Assembly (NCBI RefSeq): GCF_000186865.1
Contig: NW_008705563.1
Location: 2,861,098 to 2,871,171 of the forward strand
Direction of reading: 5' to 3'
Length of the DNA stretch: 10,074 nucleotides
Origin: Aureococcus anophagefferens
Lineage: Eukaryota > Sar > Pelagophyceae > Pelagomonadales > Pelagomonadaceae
Of this stretch, positions 1 through 6,801 are shown piece by piece. Position 1 is the first letter of the stretch. The number at the start of each line of letters is the position of its first letter. A program made the position numbers and the translations under genes. Under the pieces are notes generated by a model. It was not told where the DNA came from. It did not search any database and was given only the letters and a program-made list of their open reading frames with translations.

Positions 1-2
1 AG

Positions 3-296
3 TCGCCCGCGTGCCCGCCGGCGTCGTCGGACGCGCGCCGCCGGTCGCCGAGCCCCGCCTTCGCCGAGAACCTCCTCGGCGACCACGTCGTCGACGACGA
101 CGACGCCGCGGCGCCCGCCGAGCCGCCGAAGACCCTCGAGGCCGCGCCGCGCGTGTCGCCGTCGCCGTCGAAGCAGGACAAGGCGCCGCTCCGCGACCGC
201 ACGAACGCGCCCATCGTCGACGAGGTCTGCGACATCGACAAGCGCCTCCACGCGCTCCAGGCCTTCCTCAAGGAGGCGAAGAGCAAGCCCCTCTGA
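3..296 (+). CDS. C-terminal part of an unknown protein (5' end outside window)
   Basis: An open frame enters from the left edge and ends at TGA 294-296, giving 97 residues of a C-terminus. The first two thirds are low-complexity, rich in Ala, Pro, Ser and Asp, with a run of four Asp near residue 34. The last 25 or so residues form a convincing amphipathic helix (IVDEVCDIDKRLHALQAFL, then a lysine-rich tail). That non-repetitive, codon-biased helix next to a clean stop is why I take this as real coding sequence. I do not recognise the family; the helix could be a small coiled-coil or docking segment. It runs tail-to-tail with the Mpv17-like gene, 88 bp away. No start or upstream exon can be seen. 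Confidence 0.6.
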   Translation, partial: SPACPPASSDARRRSPSPAFAENLLGDHVVDDDDAAAPAEPPKTLEAAPRVSPSPSKQDKAPLRDRTNAPIVDEVCDIDKRLHALQAFLKEAKSKPL

Positions 297-384
297 GACC
301 AGAGGGCGCGCCTCCCGCGACCTCCCGCGGACGCCCCGAAACCCCGCCCCTAAGTCCCCATTGCCACATCCTACCTAGGTTATC

Positions 385-1032
385 TCACATGGGCGTGGGC
401 TTGCGTTTGAGGCCCGTCTTCGGGTCGACGGGGTCGCTCGGCGACGCGCCCCGCAAGAAGCTCACGTAGGCCGTCCAGCCGAAGGAGACGACGTGCCGCG
501 TCGGCAGCCGGAGCCACATGGGCACGGAGAAGATGACGAAGTCCGCCGGGCCCCAGACGGAGATCATCTTCACCTGGTCCACGGAGAAGTTCTCGACCCA
601 GTGGCGCAGGCCGTCGACGACGGCGTTCGTGCCCTCGGGGCCCTGCACGGCCTCCTTGACGACGTAGAACGTCGGGAAGTACATGAAGGGCAGGTGGACG
701 AGCACGTCGAAGGCGATCTGCTTCCCCGCCGTGACCATGCCCGCCCGGTTCGCGAGCTTCTCGCGCACGCTCTGGTTCGCGAACGCGTCGACGCCGGCGA
801 ACCACCGCCGGAACATGTTCACCTGGAGCCAGTACTGGAACGCGCCGAGGTAGCCGAAGCCGAAGACGGCGAAGGACGCGTTGCGCTTCCAGTCGATGTC
901 GCCGGGGCCCCTCCGCTCCACGACGGTCTGCGTGAGCAGGTCCGCGGCCGACGTCTTGCCAGTGGCGACGAAGAGGTTGAAGGCGAACGGGTTCGCCTTC
1001 GGAAACGCGGCGATGCGCGCCGTCAGCGACAT
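385..1032 (-). CDS. Mpv17/PMP22 family membrane protein
   Basis: Single-exon gene of 215 residues, slightly longer than the usual 170-200. Family marks are visible in order: D31-x3-Q35 in the first helix; D47-W48-x-R50 just after it; a hydrophobic stretch around 52-75 with a WLQVNMF turn; a third span near 105-128; then WGPADF (160-165), VP at 170-171 followed by R175, and the closing W186-x2-Y189-x-S191 that matches the W-x2-Y-x-S signature of Mpv17. Four membrane helices are expected. Members sit in mitochondrial inner, peroxisomal or plastid membranes and include the channel-like Mpv17 and yeast Sym1. The N-terminus (R6, K12, few acidic residues) could target mitochondria, but this is weak. 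The tail after residue 195 is basic and proline-rich. The start is the only upstream ATG in frame. Family assignment is firm; substrate and organelle are unknown. Confidence 0.88.
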   Translation of the reverse strand: MSLTARIAAFPKANPFAFNLFVATGKTSAADLLTQTVVERRGPGDIDWKRNASFAVFGFGYLGAFQYWLQVNMFRRWFAGVDAFANQSVREKLANRAGMVTAGKQIAFDVLVHLPFMYFPTFYVVKEAVQGPEGTNAVVDGLRHWVENFSVDQVKMISVWGPADFVIFSVPMWLRLPTRHVVSFGWTAYVSFLRGASPSDPVDPKTGLKRKPTPM

Positions 1033-1223
1033 GGGTTCGGGAGTGTTTCGCTGTTTGCGGCAGTGCTGCTGCGCGGTGCGGGCGCGAGCACTTGCGAGCC
1101 GAGGCGGCGCCGGATCGCCTCAACCACACTTCACCTCGACTGCTCGCCAACTCGTTGACCCCTCTGTGGCATTGGACACGCGATAGCCGACGTACAGCCC
1201 GCCTCGACCCAGCGATAGCAACA
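1033..1223. promoter_or_regulatory. Shared divergent promoter region, Mpv17-like / phosphatase-TenA
   Basis: These 191 bp separate two start codons that point away from each other, so both promoters must lie here. Base composition is less GC-rich than the flanking coding DNA between about 1125 and 1223. An ATTGG (CCAAT box on the minus strand) lies at 1171-1175. I see no TATA box and no THI-box (TPP riboswitch) hallmark such as CUGAGA. The regulatory role is inferred only from gene layout. Confidence 0.5.
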
Positions 1224-2876
1224 ATGGCCTCCTTCGACGCACCACCACAACGCAAACTCGTCGGCGTCAGCGTCGTCGCCCGGCACGGCGCGCGCTACCC
1301 GAACCCCGCGGAGCTCGCGGCGTTCTCGCTGGACAGCGCCGTGCGCACGCAGTGGCACGAAAAAGACGGCGCGGTCCTCTACGGGTCGGACAACAACCTG
1401 CGTGAGGCCGGCCGGCGGCAGATGCGCGCGCTCGGAAAGTTCCTGGGGAAGAAGTACGGCGCGGTCGTCGCCGCCGCGCCCGTCGAGTGGGAGTCGTCGC
1501 CCGCGGACCGCTGCGTCGAGTCGGGCCGCCACGCGCTCGCGGGCCTGCGCGACGCCGCGCCGTCGCTCGAAGTGCCCGACGCCCCGCTCGACGACGGCTC
1601 CGGGGCGGCGACGTTCAAGGCCTGGGACGCCAAGGGCACGGCCTACAAGGCGTTCGTCGACGGCCTCAAGGCCGGCGACGACGGCGCCTTCAACGAGCGG
1701 GCCGAAGCGCGGCGCGCGGCCCTCGACGCGACCTACGCGGCCTGCGGCGAGGACCACGCCTGCGGCGTCCGCGACGCGCAGCTCTACTACTGGAGCTGCT
1801 ACGCGCACTGCCTCGCCGAGGCGGAGCTCTACGACGACGCGGGCCGGCGCGCCTTCCGCGGCGCCGCGGGCGCCGACGCGCTCGAGGCCCTCGAGGGCGA
1901 CGCGCGCTGGATCTGGGAGCGGCGCTTCCTCCGGAGCGGCTTCGGCGAGTTCATCGGCGGCGCGCTCCGGGACAAGGCGGTCGCGCCGCGCGCGGGCCTC
2001 AAGTTCTTCAGCGGCCACGACTACTCGATCCTGAGCATGCTTGCGGCCCTCGGCGTCCGCGATTATGATGTAGTGCTCGGCTTCGGCGCCTACGTCGCCG
2101 TCGAGCACTACGACGACGGCGCGACCGCGGTCCTGCTCCACGCGGCGCCGTTCCGCGCCGCCGGCGGCGGCGTCGCCGCGGACGTCGACGTCTCGTCTCT
2201 CGCGGCCGTCGAGCCGGCGACGCGGTCCTTCTGGGACGCGTCGTCGGCGACGATCGCCGCGGCCGCGTCGCACCCGTTTTTGGTGGCCATGGTCGACGGG
2301 AGCCTCCCCATGGCCAAGTTCCGCTACTACGTCGAGCAGGACTCGCTCTACCTCAAGGACTTTGGCGACGCGCTGCGCCTCCTCGCGACCAGGGCGCCGA
2401 CGCGCGACGCGGCCGCGCGGCTCGACGGCTTCGCCGCGGGCGCCGACGGCGCGGAGCGGGCGCTCCACGCGTCCTTTTTCGCGGGCTGGGGCATCAAAGA
2501 CGGCGCCCTGCCGCGGCAGGCGCCCCACACCCTGCTCTACACGTCGTACCTCCTCCGGGTCTGCGCGACGCGCCCGTACGCGGAGGGCGTCGCCGCGCTC
2601 CTGCCCTGCTTCTGGGTCTACGCGCACGTCGGCGACGCCATGCTCGCCCGGCGGACCCGGGAGCCGACGGAGCGGCCGCCCCAGTTCGACGCGTGGATCG
2701 ACATGTACGGCGGCGACGCGTTCCACGCCGCGGTCCGCGACTACCGCGCGCTCGTCGAGGACGCCGCGCGCGCGGACCCGGCCGCGACGCCGCGCATGGC
2801 CGAGCACTTCGCGACGGCCTGCGACCTCGAGAACATGTTCTGGACCCAGGCCCTCGACGGGCTCGCCTGGCCCTAA
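1224..2876 (+). CDS. Fusion: histidine acid phosphatase (MINPP-like) + TenA/thiaminase-II
   Basis: Intronless, 550 residues from ATG 1224 (context ACAATGG, strong). Residues ~10-320 are a branch-2 histidine phosphatase: RHGARYP at 20-26 with nucleophile His21, an SSPADRC segment near 91-97 like that of multiple inositol polyphosphate phosphatases, and SGHDYS with His265-Asp266. Residues ~335-550 are TenA: HPF at 350, QDSLYL with Asp373 and Tyr376, Tyr439, LLPCFW with Cys462, Tyr495 and Glu536, all matching active-site positions of Bacillus TenA and placing it in the Cys-containing TenA_C class. TenA hydrolyses aminopyrimidines or thiamin to HMP in thiamin salvage. The phosphatase could act on inositol phosphates or, by analogy with the plant TenA-HAD protein TH2, on thiamin monophosphate; that is inference. 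No signal peptide is visible, unlike secreted phytases. The ORF is continuous across the junction, so this is not an annotation join. Domain calls are strong; substrate is open. Confidence 0.92.
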   Translation: MASFDAPPQRKLVGVSVVARHGARYPNPAELAAFSLDSAVRTQWHEKDGAVLYGSDNNLREAGRRQMRALGKFLGKKYGAVVAAAPVEWESSPADRCVESGRHALAGLRDAAPSLEVPDAPLDDGSGAATFKAWDAKGTAYKAFVDGLKAGDDGAFNERAEARRAALDATYAACGEDHACGVRDAQLYYWSCYAHCLAEAELYDDAGRRAFRGAAGADALEALEGDARWIWERRFLRSGFGEFIGGALRDKAVAPRAGLKFFSGHDYSILSMLAALGVRDYDVVLGFGAYVAVEHYDDGATAVLLHAAPFRAAGGGVAADVDVSSLAAVEPATRSFWDASSATIAAAASHPFLVAMVDGSLPMAKFRYYVEQDSLYLKDFGDALRLLATRAPTRDAAARLDGFAAGADGAERALHASFFAGWGIKDGALPRQAPHTLLYTSYLLRVCATRPYAEGVAALLPCFWVYAHVGDAMLARRTREPTERPPQFDAWIDMYGGDAFHAAVRDYRALVEDAARADPAATPRMAEHFATACDLENMFWTQALDGLAWP

Positions 2877-2922
2877 GAAGCTGCTAATTGCGCCCGGCGC
2901 CGCGGGGTCGGGGGGTGAGGCG

Positions 2923-3249
2923 CTAGGCCTCGGAGACGTCGTCGAGCCCGAGGTCGTCCTCGTACTCCTCCTCCTCTTCCTCCTCCTCGTCCTCGTCGTC
3001 GCGCGAGCCCTCGACCTCCTCGTCGTGGTCGTCCGTCGCCGTCGCGTCGTCGTCGTCGTCCGCGCGCGGCTTCACGCCGATGGGCGTCGGCGCGGGCGCG
3101 TCGCGGATCGCCGCGAGCTGGGCGCGCTGCTCCTCCTCGAGGCGCGCGAGCTCCTCCATCTCCGTCGCCTCGACGAGGCTCAGCGTCGCCCGGTGCGTCG
3201 GCTCCGCCAGGAGGTGCCAGACGTTGAAGTTGTGGCTCCGGAAGGCCAT
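2923..3249 (-). CDS. APC15-like small acidic protein (anaphase-promoting complex subunit 15 candidate)
   Basis: A 108-residue intronless gene. The ATG lies in a strong context (G at -3, G at +4) and the stop is TAG at 2923-2925. The N-terminal 60 residues contain a short NVWHLL element, a helix EMEELARLEEEQRAQLAAI, then the motif PTPIGVKP; the rest is an almost pure Asp/Glu tail ending in DLGLDDVSEA. Order and spacing (Trp-containing N-terminal element, Glu-rich helix with a Q-x-x-L, PIG-K, acidic tail) match APC15/ANAPC15, known as Mnd2 in yeast, which binds the APC/C platform and promotes mitotic-checkpoint-complex turnover. The family is small and degenerate, so this is a motif-based call. 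It overlaps nothing, lies 46 bp tail-to-tail from the phosphatase-TenA gene, and shares its promoter side with the PX-PH gene. A much longer antisense frame that runs through it is spurious. Confidence 0.6.
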   Translation of the reverse strand: MAFRSHNFNVWHLLAEPTHRATLSLVEATEMEELARLEEEQRAQLAAIRDAPAPTPIGVKPRADDDDDATATDDHDEEVEGSRDDEDEEEEEEEEYEDDLGLDDVSEA

Positions 3250-3480
3250 CGCGGGCGGCGGCCGCGGCGGCGCGGCGGCGCGGACGGCTCGGGGGTGTTG
3301 GGTGGGAGCGGCGGCGCGGGGTCCTCCGTGGGTGGCGCGCGCGGCCGCCGCCGACAAGCTTGACTGAGAGCTCGTCTGCGAGGTCAATGTTGAGCACATG
3401 TTGAGCATCAGCAGCCCGGCCTCCGAAGCACCGCCATCCAAGTCGACGACGAGAACAGGCAGCCCGAGGCGCCCGAGAGG
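3250..3480. promoter_or_regulatory. Shared divergent promoter region, APC15-like / PX-PH
   Basis: These 231 bp lie between two divergent start codons. The left half is extremely GC-rich. The right half is more mixed and carries an 11-bp direct repeat, ATGTTGAGCAC at 3387-3397 and ATGTTGAGCAT at 3398-3408. An in-frame TGA at 3391-3393 with no later ATG before 3481 supports 3481 as the PX-PH start. No TATA box was seen; regulatory function is inferred from position. Confidence 0.45.
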
Positions 3481-4485
3481 ATGAAGAAGGCGACGAAGAA
3501 GAGCCACGGGCTCACGGTGACGTTCACGGGCGTCGAGGACAAGACCGAGGGCGACAAGAAGTACAACGTCTACAATCTGTCCGTCGCCAAGGAGGGCGCG
3601 TCCTGGACGCTGCAGAAGCGGCGCGTCCGGCGGCGCCGCGCGGGCGCCGCGCCGCGGCATGGCGACCCCCGCCGCGCAGGTACTCGGACTTCCTCTTCTT
3701 CCAGACGCACCTCGACAAGAAGATCTACGGGAACATGTCGTCGCCGCGCGTCGCCCCGCGCCCGCCGACCGCCCGGCCGCCCGGCGCCGCGACGCGCGGC
3801 CCGCAGGTTCCCGGCCAAGCAGCTCGGCCAGCTGTCGGCGGACCAGATGGCGTCGCGACGGGACGGCCTCAAGGCCTGGTTCGACGAGTTCCTCGCCATG
3901 GCCATCACGCCGCGGGTCCTCCAGCAGACGTGCTCGCGAGTCCCGGCGCTTCGCTAGACATGGCCACCCCGTGAGACACGCTCCGACAGATCGCCGCTCG
4001 ACGGGCATCGCGACGCGCCGAGAGATCGCCGCTCGACGGGCATCGCGACGCTCCGAGAGATCGCCGCTCGTCCCACGCGTCGAGGGGACGCGCGCGCCCC
4101 GCGCAGGTTCCTCCGCGTCGCCGAGCACGCGGCGTCCGCGTCGGACGCGCGCGACACCGTGCGCAAGGAGACGGGCTCCATCATCAAGACGGGCTACCTC
4201 GAGAAGCTCGGCGGCAACAAGCAGGGCGCCGCGGGCAACTGGAAGCGCCGCTTCATGGTCCTCAGCGACAACCTCGAGTACTACGAGTCCGAGGAGAAGT
4301 ACCAGAACGGCGCCGCGCCCAAGAACAAGGTCTCCATGAACGCGACCTACTGCCCGACGCCCGTGCCCAACGAGAAGAACCAGTTCTCCCTCTTCGCGCT
4401 GCCCTTCGAGTTCACGGTCCGCGCGGACTCCAAGGAGGACATGGACGAGTGGGTCCACATCTTCCAGAACATCCAGTCCATGTGA
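3481..4485 (+). CDS. PX-PH domain phosphoinositide-binding protein (4 exons)
   Basis: Proposed exons are 3481-3620, 3680-3745, 3807-3929 and 4107-4485, all joined in phase 2, encoding 235 residues. Splicing restores a PX domain (about 10-118): RYSDF at 47-51, the phosphoinositide-binding Arg motif, is rebuilt exactly across intron 1; FPAK at 70-73 across intron 2; then SRRDGLKAWFDEFL. A PH domain follows (about 135-235): GYLEKL at 139-144, NWKRRFMVL at 154-162, and a C-terminal helix MDEWVHIFQNI with its invariant Trp. Introns 1 and 2 (59 and 61 nt) begin GCGCGTC and end CAG; intron 3 (177 nt) begins GT and holds a tandem repeat. Such proteins act on endosomal or plasma membranes in trafficking or signalling. 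Domain identity is firm; exon borders come from frame and motif continuity, not transcripts. The PH stop is 41 bp from the convergent methyltransferase. Confidence 0.85.
3981..4075. repeat. 35-bp tandem repeat inside PX-PH intron 3
   Basis: Units lie at 3981-4015, 4016-4050 and a partial copy at 4051-4075. Each contains AGATCGCCGCTCG (at 3988, 4023 and 4058), followed in the complete units by ACGGGCATCGCGACG. The units differ at two or three positions near their left ends only. The array fills about half of the 177-nt intron, roughly three times the length of the other introns in this gene. Confidence 0.9.
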
Positions 4486-4526
4486 GCCGCGCGCGCGCGC
4501 GACGCCCCCCCGCCGCGGCGCGCCGC

Positions 4527-5210
4527 TTATCTGCGCTTCCGGCACAGCGTCGTGCCGTCGCCGACGGGCAGCATGACCACGCTGACGCGGTCGTCGCCGT
4601 GGATGGCCGCGTTGAGATTCCGCAGGGCCACGGTGTCCTCGTCGACGCACCGGTCGTCGGCGACCTGGCCGTTCCAGAGGACGTTGTCGATCACCAGGAG
4701 GCCGCCCGGCCTGAGCAGCGCGAGCGCGCGCTCGTAGTAGGCGCCGTAGTTCCCCTTGTCCGCGTCGACGAAGCACAGGTCGAAGCTCGCCGGTTCCAGC
4801 CCCGCGAGGGTCGCGAGCGCGTCGCCGAGGCGCAGGTCGATGCGGTCCGCGACGCCCGCCTGCGCCCAGAACGGCGCGCCGACGCGCGCCCAGTTCTCGT
4901 CCGCCTCGCAGGTGACGACGACGCCGCCGGCCGGCAGCGCCTCCGCGAGCGCGAGCGTCGCGTAGCCGGTGAACGTGCCGACCTCGAGCGCGCGCTCCGC
5001 GCCCGTGAGCTGCACGAGGAAGGCGAGCAGGCCGGCGGTCTCCGGCGCGGAGATCATGCCCCACATGCGGCCCGTGGCCCGGACGGTCTCCGCGCGCAGC
5101 GCCCGCAGCGCCGGCGACGGCCGCGTGCCCACGGCGGTCATGTAGGCGTGCAGCGGATGCGTGAGCTCGACGTGGTTCAGGCCTCGGTCCGCGAGGCTGA
5201 GGCTGGCCAT
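4527..5210 (-). CDS. Class I SAM-dependent O-methyltransferase, CCoAOMT-like (Methyltransf_3)
   Basis: Intronless; 227 residues from the ATG at 5210, which has A at -3 and G at +4. An upstream in-frame ATG at 5246 would add 12 residues (beginning MGKVCEAAP) in a weaker context. Domain features in 227-residue numbering: substrate/cap helix HPLHAYMTAV; SAM motif I E76-VGTFTGY-83; Glu102 and Asp104 at the end of beta-2; LRLGDA (126-131); VDADKGNY (148-155); and IDNVLWNG (174-181). Asp149, Asp175 and Asn176 reproduce the divalent-metal triad of caffeoyl-CoA and catechol O-methyltransferases, so a Mg-dependent transfer to a catechol-type hydroxyl is expected. Length matches the family. In an alga lacking lignin the true acceptor is unknown. 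No targeting peptide is evident. Confidence 0.88.
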   Translation of the reverse strand: MASLSLADRGLNHVELTHPLHAYMTAVGTRPSPALRALRAETVRATGRMWGMISAPETAGLLAFLVQLTGAERALEVGTFTGYATLALAEALPAGGVVVTCEADENWARVGAPFWAQAGVADRIDLRLGDALATLAGLEPASFDLCFVDADKGNYGAYYERALALLRPGGLLVIDNVLWNGQVADDRCVDEDTVALRNLNAAIHGDDRVSVVMLPVGDGTTLCRKRR

Positions 5211-5329
5211 CGTCGCGCAAGGGGCAGCTTCGCAAACCTTGCCCATCAACACATCATCAACATCGCCGCGGCCTCGGCTTGCTCAGCACGGCTCCTCAGT
5301 CAGAGCAAGTCGCGCGATCTCTCGACGCC
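5211..5329. promoter_or_regulatory. Shared divergent promoter region, O-methyltransferase / plastid protein
   Basis: Only 119 bp separate the two chosen divergent starts (83 bp if the methyltransferase begins at 5246). The segment has a locally AT-richer core (about 5235-5262) and a 7-bp inverted repeat, CTTGCTC at 5278-5284 with GAGCAAG at 5303-5309. No TATA box was seen. The regulatory role is inferred from layout. Confidence 0.45.
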
Positions 5330-5807
5330 ATGCGCGGCGCCGTCCTCTTCCTCGCCGCGATCTCCGCGACGCGCGCCTTCGCGCCGCCCGCGCGCGTGCG
5401 GGCGCCGTCCCTGCGACGAGCGGAAGGCGACGAGGCTGTCGCCGAGGCCGCCACGACGGAGGCGGCGCCGGCCGCCGGTGCGGAGCCGTCGGACGAGGAG
5501 GTCAGCGCGGCGTTGAAAGACAAGATGATGTCCTGGGAGGCGACGGAGGCGGAGCAAAAGGCCGCGACGCTCGGCGGGCTGATCCCGGGCTCGTCCGGCG
5601 CCGACGGCTTCGACATCGGCCTCTACATCGCGTTCCCCTTCCTCTTCGGCTCCCTGTGCTTGTTCCTGTTCTTCCCGCTCATCGGCAGCGCGCCTCCCGC
5701 GTCTTTCGCGCAGTGTTTGTCCCCGCGACGTTTTTGTCGTTCCGCGACGCGGCGGTCCCGCAGGCAATCTCGACGTCTCGTCCGTCGGCCCGCCGCCGAT
5801 GTCCTAG
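5330..5807 (+). CDS. Small plastid-targeted single-span membrane protein, unknown function (2 exons)
   Basis: Exons 5330-5687 and 5764-5807 give 133 residues. The N-terminus is a hydrophobic signal peptide (VLFLAAISA) directly followed by TRAFAPPARVRAPSLRR. The Phe at the predicted cleavage site (A16|F17-A-P) and the basic, acidic-poor stretch after it form the classic bipartite presequence of heterokont plastid proteins. The mature part has an acidic Ala/Glu linker, a conserved-looking segment LKDKMMSWEATEAEQKAATLGGLIPG (split as LKDKMMSWEATEAEQ, 62-76, and KAATLGGLIPG, 77-87), one membrane span (about 97-118, GLYIAFPFLFGSLCLFLFF) and a short tail NLDVSSVGPPPMS. The intron (76 nt, donor GCGCGC, acceptor CCGCAG) is inferred because it gives a compact tail and clean TAG; read unspliced, the frame becomes Arg-rich nonsense. 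It could be a small thylakoid complex subunit, but I do not recognise it. Confidence 0.75.
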
Positions 5808-5850
5808 GCCGCGGCGCGCGCCTCCGTCATAAAGCACACGCGTGGGCCTC

Positions 5851-6678
5851 CTATTTGGCCTCGGCCTTGCCCTCCTCCTTCTCCTCGTCGTAGGACGCGT
5901 CCTTGCTCTCGCCGCGCGCGTGCTTCGAGAGCTCCGGGTACTCGAAGTCGTCGAAGGGCAGCACGGACTCGCGGCGGTGGCTCGAGCCCACGGTGTCGGG
6001 CTTGTTGTTCTTGATCCACCGCAGGTTCTCGATGAGCTCCTGCGGCGCGCGCGCGCGCGTCTCCGGCGAGCGGCCCCCCTCGAGCGACGCGGCGCGCGCG
6101 CCTCCTTGGTCCCGCGGATGCCGAACTTGAGCATGTCGGCCTCCATCTCCTCCTGCGTGACGACTGCGCCGGGGACGCGCGGTTTCGCGGAGCGGCGGCG
6201 GCCGCGCGCGCGCACCGGGGTGGTTCGCCTCGGCGAGCGGTTTCTTCCTCGGAGACGCGTCGCCGTTTTTGTGCTCGTTCTCCGCCTCGTCGTCCGACTC
6301 CGAGTCGTCGTCGTCGTCGTCGTCCTCATCGTCGTCGTCGTCGTCCTCGTCATCCTCGTCGTCGTCCTCCTGCTGCTTCATCGCCCGCTGGAGCACCTGG
6401 CGGTACTCGAGCATGAGCTCGTTCGCCGGCTCGTAGGTCAGCACTGCGGGCGGCGGGCGTCGGCGCGCGCGCGCCGCGCGAGCACGGGGACGCACCTCGC
6501 TCGACGAGGGACGACGCCCGCTCGTACTCCTTGGCCGTGATCGCCGCGAGCAGCTGCGAGCGGGGGCGCGCGTCTCTCTTTTTAGCGCGCGCGCGCCGCC
6601 GTCGCGACGCGCCTCGCTCGTGAGCTCCTCGGGGGCCGAGGCCGGCGTCGAGCGCGTATCTCGGTCTTCGATGGGCAT
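5851..6678 (-). CDS. ERICH2-like acidic protein with unknown C-terminal domain (5 exons)
   Basis: Proposed exons, 5' to 3' on the minus strand: 6678-6613, 6553-6496, 6443-6216, 6163-6102, 6039-5851; introns of 59, 52, 52 and 62 nt; 200 residues. Residues 23-66 form a helical hairpin (LLAAITAKEYERASSLVER then LTYEPANELMLEY) that strongly resembles the conserved core of glutamate-rich protein 2 (ERICH2), including the YEP-x-N turn, and is followed as there by a long Asp/Glu run (about 67-98). The C-terminal third (VVTQEEMEADMLKFGIRG, ELIENLRWIKNNKPDTVG, ESVLPFDDFEYPEL) looks folded, but I cannot place it. Two donors are GT (introns 2, 3) and two GC (introns 1, 4). Splicing is inferred: it joins hydrophobic and helical segments while the unspliced frames are Arg/Ala junk. 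It is head-to-head with the 493-residue gene. ERICH2 function is poorly known; a role in cilia or sperm is suspected from animals. Confidence 0.68.
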   Translation of the reverse strand: MPIEDRDTRSTPASAPEELTSEARRDGGARALKRETRAPARSCSRRSRPRSTSGRRPSSSEVRPRARAARARRRPPPAVLTYEPANELMLEYRQVLQRAMKQQEDDDEDDEDDDDDDEDDDDDDDSESDDEAENEHKNGDASPRKKPLAEANHPGARARPPPLRETARPRRSRHAGGDGGRHAQVRHPRDQGGARAASLEGGRSPETRARAPQELIENLRWIKNNKPDTVGSSHRRESVLPFDDFEYPELSKHARGESKDASYDEEKEEGKAEAK

Positions 6679-6801
6679 GGCGAGACGCGCTCGGGGGCAG
6701 CCCGCAGCGGACACAAACGATGGAAGTATTAATGAGCTGCAAGTGACTGAGGTAAACAAGTAAAGTAAACATGTAATAAGCGCAACGGCTTACGACGCGA
6801 G
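6679..6801. promoter_or_regulatory. Shared divergent promoter with tandem GTAAACA elements
   Basis: These 123 bp between divergent starts contain the most AT-rich stretch of the window (about 6708-6785). Inside it, a 13-bp element is repeated head-to-tail: GTAAACAAGTAAA at 6752-6764 and GTAAACATGTAAT at 6765-6777. The right copy ends 24 bp before the ATG of the 493-residue gene. Their position suggests core promoter or transcription-factor sites; the factor is unknown. Confidence 0.55.

Noticed and set aside
1033..1223. TPP riboswitch upstream of the TenA fusion
   Set aside because: Algal thiamin genes are often riboswitch-controlled, so I looked, but found no THI-box signatures (CUGAGA or the conserved pyrophosphate-sensing loop) in the upstream region, and the gene has no visible intron to host one.
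1131..2807. Minus-strand frame of 558 codons opposite the phosphatase-TenA gene
   Set aside because: Composition is Arg/Val/Glu-rich with no motifs, while the plus strand carries two intact catalytic domains over the same bases.
2923..5235. Minus-strand frame of 770 codons spanning two other genes
   Set aside because: Only its last 108 codons (the APC15-like gene) look like protein. The rest is antisense to PX-PH exons and out of frame with the methyltransferase, with Arg/Ala/Gly-rich composition typical of open shadow frames in GC-rich DNA.
5688..5893. Read-through version of the plastid protein without splicing
   Set aside because: The unspliced frame stays open, but becomes Arg/Ser-rich and has no relation to the membrane protein; splicing to 5764 gives a compact tail and a stop at 5807, well clear of the convergent gene.
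6752..6777. Forkhead (FOXJ1-type) binding sites controlling cilia genes
   Set aside because: The core matches, but forkhead factors are essentially an opisthokont/amoebozoan family; naming the factor would be unjustified, so it is kept only as a tandem element.
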